From Prevotella sp. (GTDB lineage: Bacteria; Bacteroidota; Bacteroidia; Bacteroidales; Bacteroidaceae), in assembly GCA_017458005.1 (NCBI GenBank), contig JAFTGH010000064.1, positions 1 through 47,583 of the forward strand: 47,583 bases of DNA, read 5' to 3'. Under the pieces are notes generated by a model that ran no database searches, was not told the DNA's origin, and worked only from the letters and a program-made list of their open reading frames with translations. Below, piece after piece: positions 1 to 8,802 of the stretch (the first letter of the stretch is position 1; every line of letters starts with the position of its first letter). A program made the position numbers and the translations under genes.

Positions 1-97
1 GGAGGTGCTGGATGTGGAACATCTCATAGACCTCCTTCATCTCGTTTATGCGATCTGTGTCCTTCGCATAACGGCTTTCGTTAGGTTGTCTCACCAT
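1..97 (-). CDS. Partial unknown protein, N-terminus only
   Basis: This is the start of a minus-strand gene that runs off the left edge of the window. Thirty-two codons are visible from an ATG at 97. The peptide begins MVRQPNESRYAKDTDRINEM, is hydrophilic, and has no signal peptide or membrane segment. I do not recognise a family from this fragment. It lies downstream of the glucan locus in the same orientation, 219 bases past the GH128 stop, with a 15-base AT-rich palindrome just upstream of it. It could be the next gene of that transcript or an independent gene. It could also be a chance ORF, because so little is visible. Confidence 0.4.
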   Translation of the reverse strand, partial: MVRQPNESRYAKDTDRINEMKEVYEMFHIQHL

Positions 98-122
98 ACT
101 TTTTCAAACTTTTGGTGTCAAC

Positions 123-137
123 CTTATTTAAAATAAG
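123..137. repeat. AT-rich perfect palindrome
   Basis: CTTATTT, one central A, then AAATAAG form a perfect inverted repeat 26 bases upstream of the ATG at 97. It could be a small operator for the partial gene. It has no GC-rich stem, so I do not call it a terminator. No function is proven. Confidence 0.3.
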
Positions 138-316
138 ACACAATGGCACTTCTCATCGAATATAACGGCACTTACACTCGCTTAGGATGCCTCCCGTCAA
201 CGACATGGATGATGGAAAACGAAAGAGAGCCCCGCGACAATCACGTCGAAGGGCCCTCGGAAGTAGATAATAAAACTAATACTATTTATTACCAATGACA
301 ACTATAAAACTAACTA

Positions 317-1876
317 TTACCTTATAACCATTTTCTTTCCGTTTACGATATAGATGCCTTTCGTCGGATGGGCGACACGCCGCCCTGAAAGGTCATAATA
401 CTGATGAGTGGTCGTGGATGACGACTGCACCCTGTTGATACCTGTCGTGGTATCGAAGCGGAGACGGTTGACAAGTATCGGCGAGGCACCCATATTATAT
501 AATAATAAGGTGTGCTGCCCTGCTGTCAAGGCCACCTCCTGCTCCACATCCGCCCATGCGTCGGCAGTGGAGGGCAACGAGGTATCGAGGAGTTTGTTGG
601 CGGCACCCAGCGCATTGCGATAGATGCGGAAGTCGTTCGCTGTGGACGACTTCATGTGGAGGGTCAGTTTATAGACCCCATCGGATGGGACATCTACCTG
701 GTATGCCGTCCACGAACTGACTTTCCACTCCACCTGCAAGGGGATGTCGCTACCCGTCTCCGTGTTGGGACGCACCTTGGGAACCTGATCGTCCATCGAT
801 GCGTTGACATAGTCCTTGGCGAGGATGTCCTCACCCATCGTATAGTATTTCTCCATGTCGAACGACGACATATAGACATACACCTTACCGAGTTCGGACA
901 ACTCACTGCCTGCGGTGTTCGTCTGGAACACACTCATATAGGGGAAGGAGTTGGCGCCACCAGAGGGGTTAGCCATAAACCAAGCATAGCCAGCCACGAG
1001 GTCGCTCTGCTCCAGTTTCTGCACCTTCTGCACCATCTGGTCGATCTGGAAGTCACGAGTGATACCAGCCTGATAGGGATAGGAGTTCGTCTCCCAAGAG
1101 CAGAACTCCGTGAGGAACATACGGGGATAGTGCCCGTTTGCCGTCTTGTAGTCGTCCATATACTTCACCAGATTGGGATACTTCGCACGGTTGGTGGGAC
1201 CCATCAGGTCTTTCTCGTCCGCCGTCTCGGTATCGCTGTAGAAATAGCGTGAGGCTACCCAGTCGACAGCCGAGTAATAGTTCATATAGGAATGGAAGGC
1301 GAGATAGTCGACCCCTGCATCAGGGACAAGACGGAAGAACTCGTCATACCATGCGAAGGGCTCCCATACCTTCCCACCTACCTGGTCGCCTGTGAAGTTA
1401 AGGGCAGGAGCCACGATCTCCAAATTGAAGTCGGCGGCTATCTGCTTCACTTTCGCCCAACTATTGGCTGCCTGTTGCGGAGTCATCGCCGAGCCGCCCA
1501 CCGCAGTACCGAGGTTAGGCTCGTTGAAGGCAAGCAGGTATCTCACCTCGCCTTGATGAGCCGTCAGATACTGGCGCAGCAAGGTCTCGTTGAAGGCGGC
1601 ATTCCAGCACATCGGCACAAAGGCAATGCTGGTGCCCAAGTTATCAGGAGTACCCGTAGGGGTCGCTCCCCAGTTATAGAGCCAGGCAACACCTGGCGAC
1701 ATCTTCTCAATGGGCGCGGCTGTCAGTGCCTGGGTCTTCTCGTCCCAGCAAACCCCGCGCTTGGCACTGCGTTGCTGTGCCAAGCCGGGGGAACAAACTA
1801 CTAACATAACCACTAAAGACAAAGCGCGGAAAACGCTTGAGTTATCTGACAACAATCTTCTTTCCATTGATGACAT
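317..1876 (-). CDS. Secreted GH128-like beta-1,3-glucanase with C-terminal binding module and T9SS tail
   Basis: Probable endo-beta-1,3-glucanase of the GH128 (Glyco_hydro_cc/Asl1-like) fold, exported and attached or released by type IX secretion. After a hydrophobic signal segment (about residues 17-34, ending GLAQ), the catalytic domain shows LLAFNEPN, whose E119 would be the acid/base, and MFLTEFCSWE, whose E257 would be the nucleophile. Residues about 365-485 resemble a CBM6-type beta-sandwich, and the last 30 residues (YYDLSGRRVA ... GIYIVNGKKMVIR) match Por-type sorting tails. The chosen ATG overlaps the end of the upstream GH16 gene by 35 bases; ATG at 1867 is an alternative. It is the last gene of the glucan locus, probably translationally coupled to the GH16 gene. 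The GH128 assignment rests on the two Glu motifs and the locus context. Confidence 0.8.
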   Translation of the reverse strand: MSSMERRLLSDNSSVFRALSLVVMLVVCSPGLAQQRSAKRGVCWDEKTQALTAAPIEKMSPGVAWLYNWGATPTGTPDNLGTSIAFVPMCWNAAFNETLLRQYLTAHQGEVRYLLAFNEPNLGTAVGGSAMTPQQAANSWAKVKQIAADFNLEIVAPALNFTGDQVGGKVWEPFAWYDEFFRLVPDAGVDYLAFHSYMNYYSAVDWVASRYFYSDTETADEKDLMGPTNRAKYPNLVKYMDDYKTANGHYPRMFLTEFCSWETNSYPYQAGITRDFQIDQMVQKVQKLEQSDLVAGYAWFMANPSGGANSFPYMSVFQTNTAGSELSELGKVYVYMSSFDMEKYYTMGEDILAKDYVNASMDDQVPKVRPNTETGSDIPLQVEWKVSSWTAYQVDVPSDGVYKLTLHMKSSTANDFRIYRNALGAANKLLDTSLPSTADAWADVEQEVALTAGQHTLLLYNMGASPILVNRLRFDTTTGINRVQSSSTTTHQYYDLSGRRVAHPTKGIYIVNGKKMVIR

Positions 1877-4800
1877 ATATACCTTTTCTCAACTGTACGC
1901 GATGACTCTGTACGTCAGAGAGTGTAGCCACACGGCGACCTTGCAGGTCGAAGACCGCATCAGCGTAAGGTACTGCGACAGCAGGCACCTCATTATTACG
2001 GATGACCTGGATGCCGTCTGCATCTGGGTCGGGATCAGGATCCTCTGCTTTCTTCTCACGCCAGAAGAAGACATTATCCAACTGCAGTTCATCACCCGTA
2101 TTGCCACCGCTCATGAACCATACGAGGTTACCCTTGAATGCCGACTGACCGCCGTTGTTCTGAGGATAGAGGTTGGGGAAATGCTGCTTGATAGCCTTAT
2201 AGGGGATATCGAAAGAGTACCACTCGTTATCGCGCTTGTAGTTGCCGATGACAGGAGTATTCTCGTCGAACGGCTGTGCGCCGATGGTAAAGCGTGACTC
2301 GGCAAAACCAATCAGATGGTTGCAGTTGTCAGTACCACGCATCGCGAAGTGCAGATACCAGTCGCCATCCTCCAGGACCGTGAGGTCGGCACCATCAGTC
2401 TCTACGAAGCCGCCACCAGACCAGCCCTTGGCACCAACTACCCAGTCGATCCAGCCCTGTCCCTCGATACCGAAGGAGTTGACAGCATCGCCACTCTTCG
2501 TACCATCGGTATAGCAGTCGCCTTCCCAATTATAAAGTGTATAGTAGCCGGCAAGGATATTCTCATCCTTCGTAGCACCCTCTGTCTGCATGGAGATGGT
2601 AGCCTCAGAGACATTGAAATTGATAAACTCCTTATTCTCCAAAGAGAGATAGCACTCACCACTCTCGTTAAGACTCTTAGTGGTGTAGTCGCCCAGTTCA
2701 CTGACCTCAGGTGTCGAACCGTCTTTCTTCTTCCAGAAGAAGATATTATCGAAAGAGAACCAACTACCTGTATAGTAGGTATCCATCGTATTGAACGCCA
2801 ACAGATTGTCGCCCACAGCGACCTTGCCGTTGCCCTTGCTCCAGAGTTTTCCGTATTTCTTCAATTCAGCCACAGGGATATCGTAAGAGTACCACTCGCC
2901 ATCACGAGGGAAGTCGGCGAAGATAGGATGTGTGCTATAGGCGCCAAACGTCAGGATAGCGTCACTGTTCTCTGCACCGATGCGGACACGGACGGGGACA
3001 TGGGCCACGGCAGCGTCGGAGCGCAGGGAGATATGGAGATAGTAACTATCGTCAATCATCGAGAGGTCTTTCTCCGTAGCCGAGGCGATACCCATGCCGT
3101 TCCAGTTCAGTGCGGTCGTGGAAGCCCATGCGGAGATACCACCCGTATAGACACCTGTGGAGTTAGCGACATCGTCGATATGGTCGCCGACCATCGTACC
3201 TTCCCATGTGTAGTAGTTGTTGCTCTGGGTGTAGTCGGTCTCTGCCTTCACCAGATTCTCCTCTCCATAAGCGCCGTCACCTGTCACACCCTTCCACATA
3301 TCCTCAGAGAGTTGGATAGGAATCATCGTACCCACCTGCTCCAAGTCGAAGGCAGAGGTGCCATCCTCGTTGACGCTCTTATAACCGAACTTGCCTAAGT
3401 CGGCTGTCGTATCCTTATAGGTAGGAATCTCCTTGGTCTTGCTCTTATAGAAGAAGATGTTGTCGAAGGAGATCTCCGCATCCGTCACACCACCACTCAT
3501 GAAGGCGATGATGTTATCGTTGAAGGTGGCAGGCTCGCCTTTGAAAAGCGGAGTCGCAAACTGCTTGAGTGCCTTGACGGGGATATCGAAATAATACCAC
3601 TGACCGTCACGCTTGAAGTCGCCGATGCTGGCAAGTTTGCCATCACTGTTGCCCACGATGAAGTTGGCATTGCTGACAGTGATCTGATGGGAAGTATGAC
3701 GTGCGATGTCGTCAGCCTTCAGGGCGAAATGCAACCAATAGGTATCGTCAATCATGGAGAGATCCTCACCATTGATGTTAAAGCCCAGTCCACTCCAGCC
3801 TGCGCTTGCCACCGTGAACATATTATATCCTTCCTCCCAGCCGAAGGAGTTCGTCTTTCCATCACGGCTGACAGGGACATAGGTATTATCCCAGATATAC
3901 AGGTTGCGGTTGGTATTGTTGACATTATAGTCATAGACATTGGCACCGGCAGCGTAGAGATGTCCTGTCACGCCCTCACTGGTAGAGAGCAGCACGGCAT
4001 CCGACACATCACTGAAATCGAAGGTCGACACACCGCTCTCGTCCAAGGCAAGAGAGGCAAAGCCAGAGAGTTCCGTGGCATTGTCGTCATGATGGTCAGG
4101 CTCCGGCTCATCAGGGATGTTCGTCACCTTCTCGCCATCGGCATCATAATAGAGGTACTGCGCGTCCGCGTCACCCTCTTTCTGGTAGACACGCACCCAG
4201 TCGACATACATCTTAGCCTCGTCGCCAGCATTCGGCAATGCCGTGATCTGTGCGGGGTCGTAGATATTGGTAAACGTACCACCCACTGCGAGGTTGAAGA
4301 GGAAATAGAACGGTTTCTGGAAATAATGACCAGGAGCCATCGCATCGTCAGTGGCTGTGATGCCCAAGGTATAATAGCGAGCCCTGTTCTTACGGGCATT
4401 GTTATAGCCCTCCAGGTCGTAGTACATATAGAGGTAGTTCTCGTCCCACTCGATGGTGAAGATATGGTAGTCGCCCTCTACGGCACCGATAGACTCAAAC
4501 TTCTCTCTGGAGAACTCCTGACTGTTCTGCTGGTGGTGCTCATTCGTGGCATCCGGACCATAGTGCAGGGTACCAGAGAAATAACGGTCCTGCCATCCGG
4601 CATACTCACCAGTGATAGCGTTGAAATGACCCATCTCCACAATATCAATCTCACCACAACGGGGCCAGCCGTAGCGGTTGATGTCATTACCCATCATCCA
4701 GTAGGCGGGCCACAGACCGTTGGCAGTCTTCGGGAATTTGATCTTAGCCTGCATGATACCATGCTTGAAGGCAGCCTTCTGGTTGGAGTTGATACGACCA

Positions 4801-5084
4801 GAGGTGAAACTCTTGCCTTGATAGTTCTCACGCTTTGCAGTCAGTATCAGGTTACCATCGGCAACACTGACATTCTCACGGCGATAGTATTGCAACTCCT
4901 GGTTACCACCACCAGAGCCACTAACCTCAATGCTCCATGCCTTCTCGTTCAAGGCAGTACCATCAAAGTTATCCTCCCACACCAGTTGATAGCCGTCGGG
5001 GGCTCCCTCTATTGCCTGCGCTGAGGCAGTAGTCGGAATGACTACTGCCAACAGAGCACCAAACAAAATATTTGATATTCTCAT
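1842..5084 (-). CDS. Secreted multimodular GH16 laminarinase-type glucanase with T9SS tail
   Basis: Endo-beta-1,3(4)-glucanase of family GH16. The signal peptide ends around ASAQA (residue 24). The GH16 domain spans about residues 28-310 and carries the signature GEIDIVEMGHF, with E145 as nucleophile, D147, and E150 as acid/base. Three related modules of about 200 residues follow, each with a W-Y-x-x-DIP strand (WYYFDIPVKALKQF, WYSYDIPVAELKKYG, WYSFDIPYKAIKQHF) and each closing with a DN-[IV]-FF[YW] motif. These look like carbohydrate-binding beta-sandwiches of unknown class. The last about 40 residues (FDLQGRRVA ... GIYVINGKKIVVR) are a T9SS-type tail. At 1080 residues it is far longer than a bare GH16 enzyme. 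It lies 24 bases after the small T9SS protein and overlaps the next gene, so it is within the operon. Confidence 0.9.
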   Translation of the reverse strand: MRISNILFGALLAVVIPTTASAQAIEGAPDGYQLVWEDNFDGTALNEKAWSIEVSGSGGGNQELQYYRRENVSVADGNLILTAKRENYQGKSFTSGRINSNQKAAFKHGIMQAKIKFPKTANGLWPAYWMMGNDINRYGWPRCGEIDIVEMGHFNAITGEYAGWQDRYFSGTLHYGPDATNEHHQQNSQEFSREKFESIGAVEGDYHIFTIEWDENYLYMYYDLEGYNNARKNRARYYTLGITATDDAMAPGHYFQKPFYFLFNLAVGGTFTNIYDPAQITALPNAGDEAKMYVDWVRVYQKEGDADAQYLYYDADGEKVTNIPDEPEPDHHDDNATELSGFASLALDESGVSTFDFSDVSDAVLLSTSEGVTGHLYAAGANVYDYNVNNTNRNLYIWDNTYVPVSRDGKTNSFGWEEGYNMFTVASAGWSGLGFNINGEDLSMIDDTYWLHFALKADDIARHTSHQITVSNANFIVGNSDGKLASIGDFKRDGQWYYFDIPVKALKQFATPLFKGEPATFNDNIIAFMSGGVTDAEISFDNIFFYKSKTKEIPTYKDTTADLGKFGYKSVNEDGTSAFDLEQVGTMIPIQLSEDMWKGVTGDGAYGEENLVKAETDYTQSNNYYTWEGTMVGDHIDDVANSTGVYTGGISAWASTTALNWNGMGIASATEKDLSMIDDSYYLHISLRSDAAVAHVPVRVRIGAENSDAILTFGAYSTHPIFADFPRDGEWYSYDIPVAELKKYGKLWSKGNGKVAVGDNLLAFNTMDTYYTGSWFSFDNIFFWKKKDGSTPEVSELGDYTTKSLNESGECYLSLENKEFINFNVSEATISMQTEGATKDENILAGYYTLYNWEGDCYTDGTKSGDAVNSFGIEGQGWIDWVVGAKGWSGGGFVETDGADLTVLEDGDWYLHFAMRGTDNCNHLIGFAESRFTIGAQPFDENTPVIGNYKRDNEWYSFDIPYKAIKQHFPNLYPQNNGGQSAFKGNLVWFMSGGNTGDELQLDNVFFWREKKAEDPDPDPDADGIQVIRNNEVPAVAVPYADAVFDLQGRRVATLSDVQSHRVQLRKGIYVINGKKIVVR

Positions 5085-5108
5085 GAGTATGACTAGTTAT
5101 ATGGTTTA

Positions 5109-6056
5109 TTACTTAATGACTTTCTTCACACCGTTAGCGGTCTTCACCAGGTTCACACCAGGACGGAGTTCCTTGACCTGACGACCTGTGAGGTCGTAGA
5201 AGGCACGTACCTCCTGATCGGCGGCTGTCTTGGTATTCTCGATACCAGAAGACACCTTCTTATAGAGATAGACACCGTCGACGGCAAGGGCAGACCCCTT
5301 CTCGGTGATGGTGATCTTATACATGCCCGTATCAGGATCTACAGCACCCTGAGTAAACTGAGATTCAGTAGCACCGTCGAAACCCACATTGAAGATAATC
5401 GTTCCTGTGGGCTTGCTGAAATCGCACTCGAAGCCATAGTTGCCATCGGGGTCGAGCAAGTCCTTGACGGGGATATCCAGATAATACCATTTGTTGAGGG
5501 CAGGAGCATTGCCTACGCCTATCAAGGTACCAGCCATCTCGCCTACCTCCTTGTTGACCACCAGTTTGATCTCACCACCTGTAGGACCGAAGGTGAACTT
5601 GAAGTTCTTCGTTGCACTCTCGGAACCGATATTCATAAAACCGATGTGCAGGATATGATCCTCTGTGACTGTCGTCAGGTCATAAGGCTGGCTCTTGGCA
5701 CCGAAATGTCCTGCGCCCCAGTCGTAGAGCGGTGTCATATTCAACTTATCGCTACCACCGAAAGAGTTGTTCTGGGTGTCCTCTATATCATATAAGGTAA
5801 ACAATTTGGGATCCCAGTCGGCTGTCCAGTAATAGAACTGGTTCTTGACCATCGCTGGGTCAAGGTTCTGGTTCGACAGGATATTACTACCCATTGCCGT
5901 CACCTGCGCGTCGGGAGCATAGATTACAATATAATCCTTACCTTTTGAGAAGTCGAAACCACCAGTGGGGGCTTCTGTAATGTACTGTGCATTGGCTGCT
6001 GTTGTCATCAGCATCATCATCGCCGTTAAGGCTGCGTTACGAGTAAACTTTTTCAT
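5109..6056 (-). CDS. Secreted T9SS-tailed single-module protein, probable glycan-binding
   Basis: A 315-residue protein with a clear signal peptide (MKKFTRNAALTAMMMLMTTA, cleavage after ANAQ) and a T9SS-like tail (FYDLTGRQVKELRPGVNLV ... KKVIK). The body resembles a single copy of the modules repeated three times in the downstream GH16 enzyme: it has the strand WYYLDIPVKDLL and ends with a VDGVYLYKK strand in place of the DN-[IV]-FF motif. No catalytic residues are recognisable, so binding of beta-glucan at the cell surface is inferred from homology and context only. The gene has its own promoter-like element and the shared upstream box of the locus (6095-6157), so it may be transcribed both from susC and independently, together with the GH16 and GH128 genes. 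Confidence 0.75.
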   Translation of the reverse strand: MKKFTRNAALTAMMMLMTTAANAQYITEAPTGGFDFSKGKDYIVIYAPDAQVTAMGSNILSNQNLDPAMVKNQFYYWTADWDPKLFTLYDIEDTQNNSFGGSDKLNMTPLYDWGAGHFGAKSQPYDLTTVTEDHILHIGFMNIGSESATKNFKFTFGPTGGEIKLVVNKEVGEMAGTLIGVGNAPALNKWYYLDIPVKDLLDPDGNYGFECDFSKPTGTIIFNVGFDGATESQFTQGAVDPDTGMYKITITEKGSALAVDGVYLYKKVSSGIENTKTAADQEVRAFYDLTGRQVKELRPGVNLVKTANGVKKVIK

Positions 6057-6094
6057 GATCGTTCTTTTTTTAAGTTATTAATAGATTTCGACTG

Positions 6095-6127
6095 CAAATT
6101 TAGTGCGAACAAGCCGTTCGCACCAAA
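6095..6127 (-). promoter_or_regulatory. Internal promoter of the glucan locus
   Basis: On the minus strand, TTTG (6124-6127), a 21-base spacer and TAAATTTG (6095-6102) fit the Bacteroidota -33/-7 pattern, ahead of the start at 6056. It would separately drive the T9SS protein, GH16 and GH128 genes. Confidence 0.6.
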
Positions 6128-6130
6128 TTT
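6096..6130. repeat. Inverted repeat covering the internal promoter
   Basis: The arms 6096-6110 and 6116-6130 pair over 15 bases with one mismatch (core GTGCGAAC / GTTCGCAC) around a 5-base loop. The palindrome spans the spacer and both boxes of the internal promoter. It could be an operator, or act as an attenuating hairpin on transcripts coming from susC. Confidence 0.6.
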
Positions 6131-6157
6131 TTCGCCACGCAAAAACCTCACTTTTTG
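6123..6157 (-). promoter_or_regulatory. Shared upstream element, copy 2
   Basis: This 35-base block is 30/35 identical to 13685-13719 upstream of susC. It contains CCACGCAAAAA and CTCACTTTTTG (plus-strand reading) separated by one variable base, and it overlaps the -33 TTTG in both places. Same spacing to the promoter in both copies suggests an activator site. Confidence 0.7.
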
Positions 6158-6160
6158 ACT

Positions 6161-7333
6161 TTACTTCTGATATACACGAACGTAGTCAATCTTCAGTGTA
6201 CAGGGAAGAGCCGACTCGTCGGTGCCGCTCATACCGCCCCAGTTTCCACCCCACGCCAGATTGAGTTTGAGATTGAAGGGAACATCATAGGGCCAATCAC
6301 TTTTACCTGTTCCAGGATTCTCCTTATCCAAAACCAGTTGTCCATCAACATAGGTACGAATGCGGTCTGCCGTCCACTCCAATGCATAGATATGATACTC
6401 ACTCTCTGCCGTTGGCACCCTCAGCGACCGACTCCACGCTCCCTGGGTGTTATTTGAGTGGTTATGACCATCCGCATGCAATGTGCATACAATGACATTA
6501 GGATCAACGCCCACCTCTTCCATGATATCTATCTCGCCACAGCCCGGCCACGGATTGGCTGCCCAGTCGTTATTATAGGGTAGCATCCAGAAGGCAGGCC
6601 ACGTGCCCTTTCCCTTAGGCAGTTTGATACGTGCCTCAAAATAGCCATAGGTCCATCCCTGATTGGTATTCATACGGATAGACTCAATGCGTGACCCGTT
6701 CTTACGTGCCACGATATTCATATAGCCATTCTTGCAGAAACCGACATTGGAACCATTCTGAGGTACTATATAGTATTGTTCCTCTCTGTTGCCCCAGCCA
6801 TTATCACCACGTCCTTGCTCGTACGACCATCCACTGGAAGGAAGGGTGCCTGTGTTGAACTCGTCATTCCATACCAGTTGATAGCCATCTGGGACGTAAG
6901 CCGACGGTGCTGTCATCTCCTCTGGGTCGTCCTCCTCAACAGGAGGAGCAGGAGATTTCTCCTGACTCACCTCTATCACCTCTGTCTTGTTATCAGAGAT
7001 AACTGATACTGAGCCATAACGTGCGTCACCAGTATTCGTTGCCACCGTAATGGTCAAGACACCGACCCGCACACTCTGCGATGCCATCGAGACTGTAAGC
7101 CAATCGGGATTATTCGACTGAACCCTCAACGAAGAGCCTGTTGTGGAAACTACAATATCGCCATAAGAGCCACCAGAGGCAGGAGCCGATATTTGTGTCT
7201 GCGTGATATTGATGACTGTCTCCTGAGGCGGCACATCGCCACCCTCGGTACTATCGCTACCACATGCCATGAACAGTAGCAGCATGGGGCAGAGGAAAAG
7301 GGAAATACTCTTTTTAAACATATCAATACTCAT
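6161..7333 (-). CDS. BACON-GH16 surface lipoprotein glucanase
   Basis: Endo-beta-1,3-glucanase of family GH16, predicted to be lipid-anchored. I start it at ATG 7333: a longer reading from 7363 begins inside a hairpin, and ATG 7321 is also possible. The signal peptide ends in LLLFMAC, so the lipidated Cys is residue 24 from this start. A BACON-type domain follows (about residues 38-125, with NPDWLTVS), then an acidic Pro-rich linker, then the GH16 domain (about 145-390). Its signature GCGEIDIMEEVG carries E267 (nucleophile), D269 and E272 (acid/base). It has no T9SS tail, unlike the other two glucanases of the locus, so it is probably the surface enzyme that makes the first cuts for SusCD uptake. 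It ends 104 bases before the T9SS protein gene. Confidence 0.9.
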   Translation of the reverse strand: MSIDMFKKSISLFLCPMLLLFMACGSDSTEGGDVPPQETVINITQTQISAPASGGSYGDIVVSTTGSSLRVQSNNPDWLTVSMASQSVRVGVLTITVATNTGDARYGSVSVISDNKTEVIEVSQEKSPAPPVEEDDPEEMTAPSAYVPDGYQLVWNDEFNTGTLPSSGWSYEQGRGDNGWGNREEQYYIVPQNGSNVGFCKNGYMNIVARKNGSRIESIRMNTNQGWTYGYFEARIKLPKGKGTWPAFWMLPYNNDWAANPWPGCGEIDIMEEVGVDPNVIVCTLHADGHNHSNNTQGAWSRSLRVPTAESEYHIYALEWTADRIRTYVDGQLVLDKENPGTGKSDWPYDVPFNLKLNLAWGGNWGGMSGTDESALPCTLKIDYVRVYQK

Positions 7334-7351
7334 CTGTTTGATTGGAAAATA

Positions 7352-7390
7352 GGCAAGTGCCAAATGACATCCATGTCATTGACACTTGCC
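7352..7390. terminator. Intergenic stem-loop between binding protein and GH16 lipoprotein
   Basis: GGCAAGTG (7352-7359) pairs with CACTTGCC (7383-7390), and AATGACAT (7363-7370) pairs with ATGTCATT (7373-7380), with a small internal loop and a 2-base apical loop. There is no strong U-run in the minus transcript. It may be a leaky attenuator or an RNA-processing hairpin that sets relative expression within the operon. Confidence 0.5.
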
Positions 7391-7425
7391 CAAAATACTT
7401 CTCTCAATAATTAGAGACTCCTCGT

Positions 7426-8784
7426 CTACTCCTTATGAGTCTGGAGGATAATCTTGGTTATCTTGATTTCTGTGTTGTTCGGGTTACCGCCAAAGTCGAA
7501 GAAGAGTTTCATCTTCTCTGCCGGTGCACCAAGCGTACACTGACGAACCACGACACGGGTCTCTCCACCTGCCACAAGGTCTTGCTCCTTAGCGAAGAAG
7601 AAGTTGTTATCGTCAGAGGCATCAGTCAACTTGAACATTGCCTTGAAGGAAGCGTTAGACTCAACGACGGCAAGGAAGTCATACTCCTGAGTAGTGTCAG
7701 TGATACCGAGAGAGGTCTCAAATGGAACCTGTGCCTGCCAGCGCTCGTATGTAGCCTGTGGCAGAGAAATAGAGATGACACCACCATCAATGGTAACGGT
7801 CGGATCAGGGATCTGAGACCATCCTGGTGCGTAGTAGCCTGGTACGAGTGTCGGGTTGGCATCGTCCCACAGGTTCTCATTCTCACGCCATACTGGCTCG
7901 GGCTCGCCCTTCTCTGGAGCGACGATGGGGTTCTTGGAGTGCTCAATGAACACCAAGTTCTCTATACTGACCTCCGTAGCATCAGGACAGCCACCAAAGT
8001 CGAAGAAGAGTTTCAGATTCTCAATATTACGGCTTGGCATCTCCGTCATATAGAAACAAACGGGCTCACCTGCCTTAACATCCTGCTCCTCTGCGAAATA
8101 GAAGTCATTGTCGTCGTTCGGATTAGTGAACTTGACCATCGCTGTGAAGTCCTTGTTAGAGGTCAGGATGCATGAGAAGTCATAGGTCACGTCGTCGGAA
8201 GCCGTTGTGCTGATATTGGTCTCGAATGGAACCTGACACTGCCAACGCTGTTCTGTACCAACGGGAATCGTCACGGAGATATCCTGACCACGGGTTGAAA
8301 TTGCCAAGGGAACACCTGGATCGTGCCAGTCACCACCTGTTGCATAATAGTAGGAAGCCTGAGTCATCGTAGCCCCGTTGAAGAGGTTATCGCTACTTTC
8401 CGCATCAAAGCCACCGAAGCCGTTCATGCGAGTCTTATCAATATGGTAATTGAATGTCAGCATATCCGTTGAGACACCATTGGCATTCTTCACCATCAGA
8501 TCTACCGAATAGTCACCAGCCTTACGCTGATACTTCTTTGCCGTAAAGTCACCGCTATACTGCGAGCCGTCTATAATCCATACGGGAGAGACACCATTGG
8601 CAGCCTTGAAAGTAAAGTAGGCAGTATTCTCATCCTGCACAACGTTGATCTCAACATTGTCGGCATAGTCAGCAGCCTTGGGGACATTGTTGCCATTCGG
8701 ACTGGCATAATCGTCGGGAGAGCAGGCAGTGAGCGCAAAGACACTGAGCACGACCCCACCCATATATTTGAATATCTTTTTCAT
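7426..8784 (-). CDS. Surface glycan-binding lipoprotein with two tandem modules
   Basis: Probable SGBP-B-like partner of SusCD. The N-terminus is a lipoprotein signal (VFALTAC, lipidated Cys 21). A PKD-like strand-rich domain follows (about 35-120), then two homologous modules of about 150 residues. Both modules carry ERWQ/QRWQ-x-QVPFET, a DDN-[DF]-[FY]-F-[AF]-x-EQD segment and KL-FFDFGG. They resemble CBM4/9-like jelly rolls. There are no catalytic residues. Position immediately after susD (18 bases) and before the GH16 lipoprotein is typical for such proteins. Binding of beta-1,3-glucan is inferred from the neighbours and not visible in the sequence. Confidence 0.75.
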   Translation of the reverse strand: MKKIFKYMGGVVLSVFALTACSPDDYASPNGNNVPKAADYADNVEINVVQDENTAYFTFKAANGVSPVWIIDGSQYSGDFTAKKYQRKAGDYSVDLMVKNANGVSTDMLTFNYHIDKTRMNGFGGFDAESSDNLFNGATMTQASYYYATGGDWHDPGVPLAISTRGQDISVTIPVGTEQRWQCQVPFETNISTTASDDVTYDFSCILTSNKDFTAMVKFTNPNDDNDFYFAEEQDVKAGEPVCFYMTEMPSRNIENLKLFFDFGGCPDATEVSIENLVFIEHSKNPIVAPEKGEPEPVWRENENLWDDANPTLVPGYYAPGWSQIPDPTVTIDGGVISISLPQATYERWQAQVPFETSLGITDTTQEYDFLAVVESNASFKAMFKLTDASDDNNFFFAKEQDLVAGGETRVVVRQCTLGAPAEKMKLFFDFGGNPNNTEIKITKIILQTHKE

Positions 8785-8802
8785 ACTGTTATCGGTTTTA
8801 CT

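Noticed and set aside
3687-5024. 445-codon plus-strand ORF antisense to the large GH16 gene
   Set aside because: The opposite strand carries the GH16 signature and modules; the antisense translation is low-complexity Val/Ile/His-rich and has no family features.
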